A stretch of DNA of 64,000 nucleotides. It comes from Evernia prunastri (lineage: Eukaryota > Ascomycota > Lecanoromycetes > Lecanorales > Parmeliaceae). The notes under the pieces are model-generated. The model was given only the letters and a program-made list of their open reading frames with translations. It was not told the origin of the DNA and made no database searches. Of the stretch, positions 63,980 to 64,000 are shown in pieces. The DNA lies in contig NKYR01000001.1 of the NCBI GenBank assembly GCA_003184365.1, positions 124,001-188,000 of the forward strand, read 5' to 3'. The stretch's first letter is position 1, and every line of letters starts with the position of its first letter. Position numbers and translations under genes: made by a program.

Positions 63980-64000
63980 GTAAGTCTTCCTATCCAGTTC

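Overview
The window is nuclear DNA of a filamentous ascomycete (Pezizomycotina). This rests on short 43-111 bp GT..AG introns (several with CTAAC-like branch sites), on the gene families (HIR1, PRP5, GT15 mannosyltransferase, HeLo-domain and F-box proteins, a fungal IFI6/27-like gene), and on apparent RIP-like decay (CAG to TAG, CGA to TGA) in repeated genes. The mix of families would fit Leotiomycetes, but that is a guess.

Left conserved block (1-27.3 kb). In order: the 3' end of a conserved fungal gene; an F-box gene; a FAM192A/Fyv6-type splicing factor; an intron-split HELAH zincin; a mitochondrial stomatin-like protein convergent with it; a U1-type zinc-finger splicing protein; a ToxD-like MDR oxidoreductase; a broken IFI6/27-like gene; the histone chaperone HIR1; a GT15 mannosyltransferase; a 7-TM protein; a HeLo-pseudokinase; and a second F-box gene. 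Exon-intron structures were worked out by joining frames at splice sites. In the five-exon 7-TM gene, for example, every junction closes in frame.

Accessory island (about 27.3-54.3 kb). This part is gene-poor and full of decayed genes and repeats. Its organising feature is a structured module that recurs at least six times (starting near 27.84, 31.63, 34.48, 42.2 minus, 43.57 minus and 52.02 kb). Each copy has a GCGCTAGYG-type box (preceded in three copies by CACGTGA), a pyrimidine-rich stretch, a hairpin 121-129 nt downstream of the box, further hairpins, and then an ATG that opens a low-complexity or coiled-coil ORF. Stems differ in sequence between copies but keep pairing, which suggests a conserved RNA (or DNA) structure. 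Five tandem partial copies lie at 28.0-28.9 kb, and one fragment interrupts a helicase pseudogene at 48.5 kb. The linked ORFs are unlike each other. One intact ORF (40745-41881 minus) carries the N-terminal domain of the UPF1-like helicases, whose two broken copies lie head to head at 44.5-46.9 kb and 48.0-50.5 kb. Two arrays of ~58-60 bp hairpin-containing tandem repeats (30.2 and 35.5 kb) and a broken BTB-like gene complete the island.

Right block (54.4-64 kb). Two Ser/Thr-rich secreted, probably GPI-anchored protein genes (the second uncertain), a small Gly/Asn/Tyr/Ser-rich protein, a mitochondrial two-HMG-box protein, and, divergent from it, the DEAD-box spliceosomal helicase PRP5, which runs off the right edge. 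No rRNA, tRNA, CRISPR or complete autonomous transposon was recognised.
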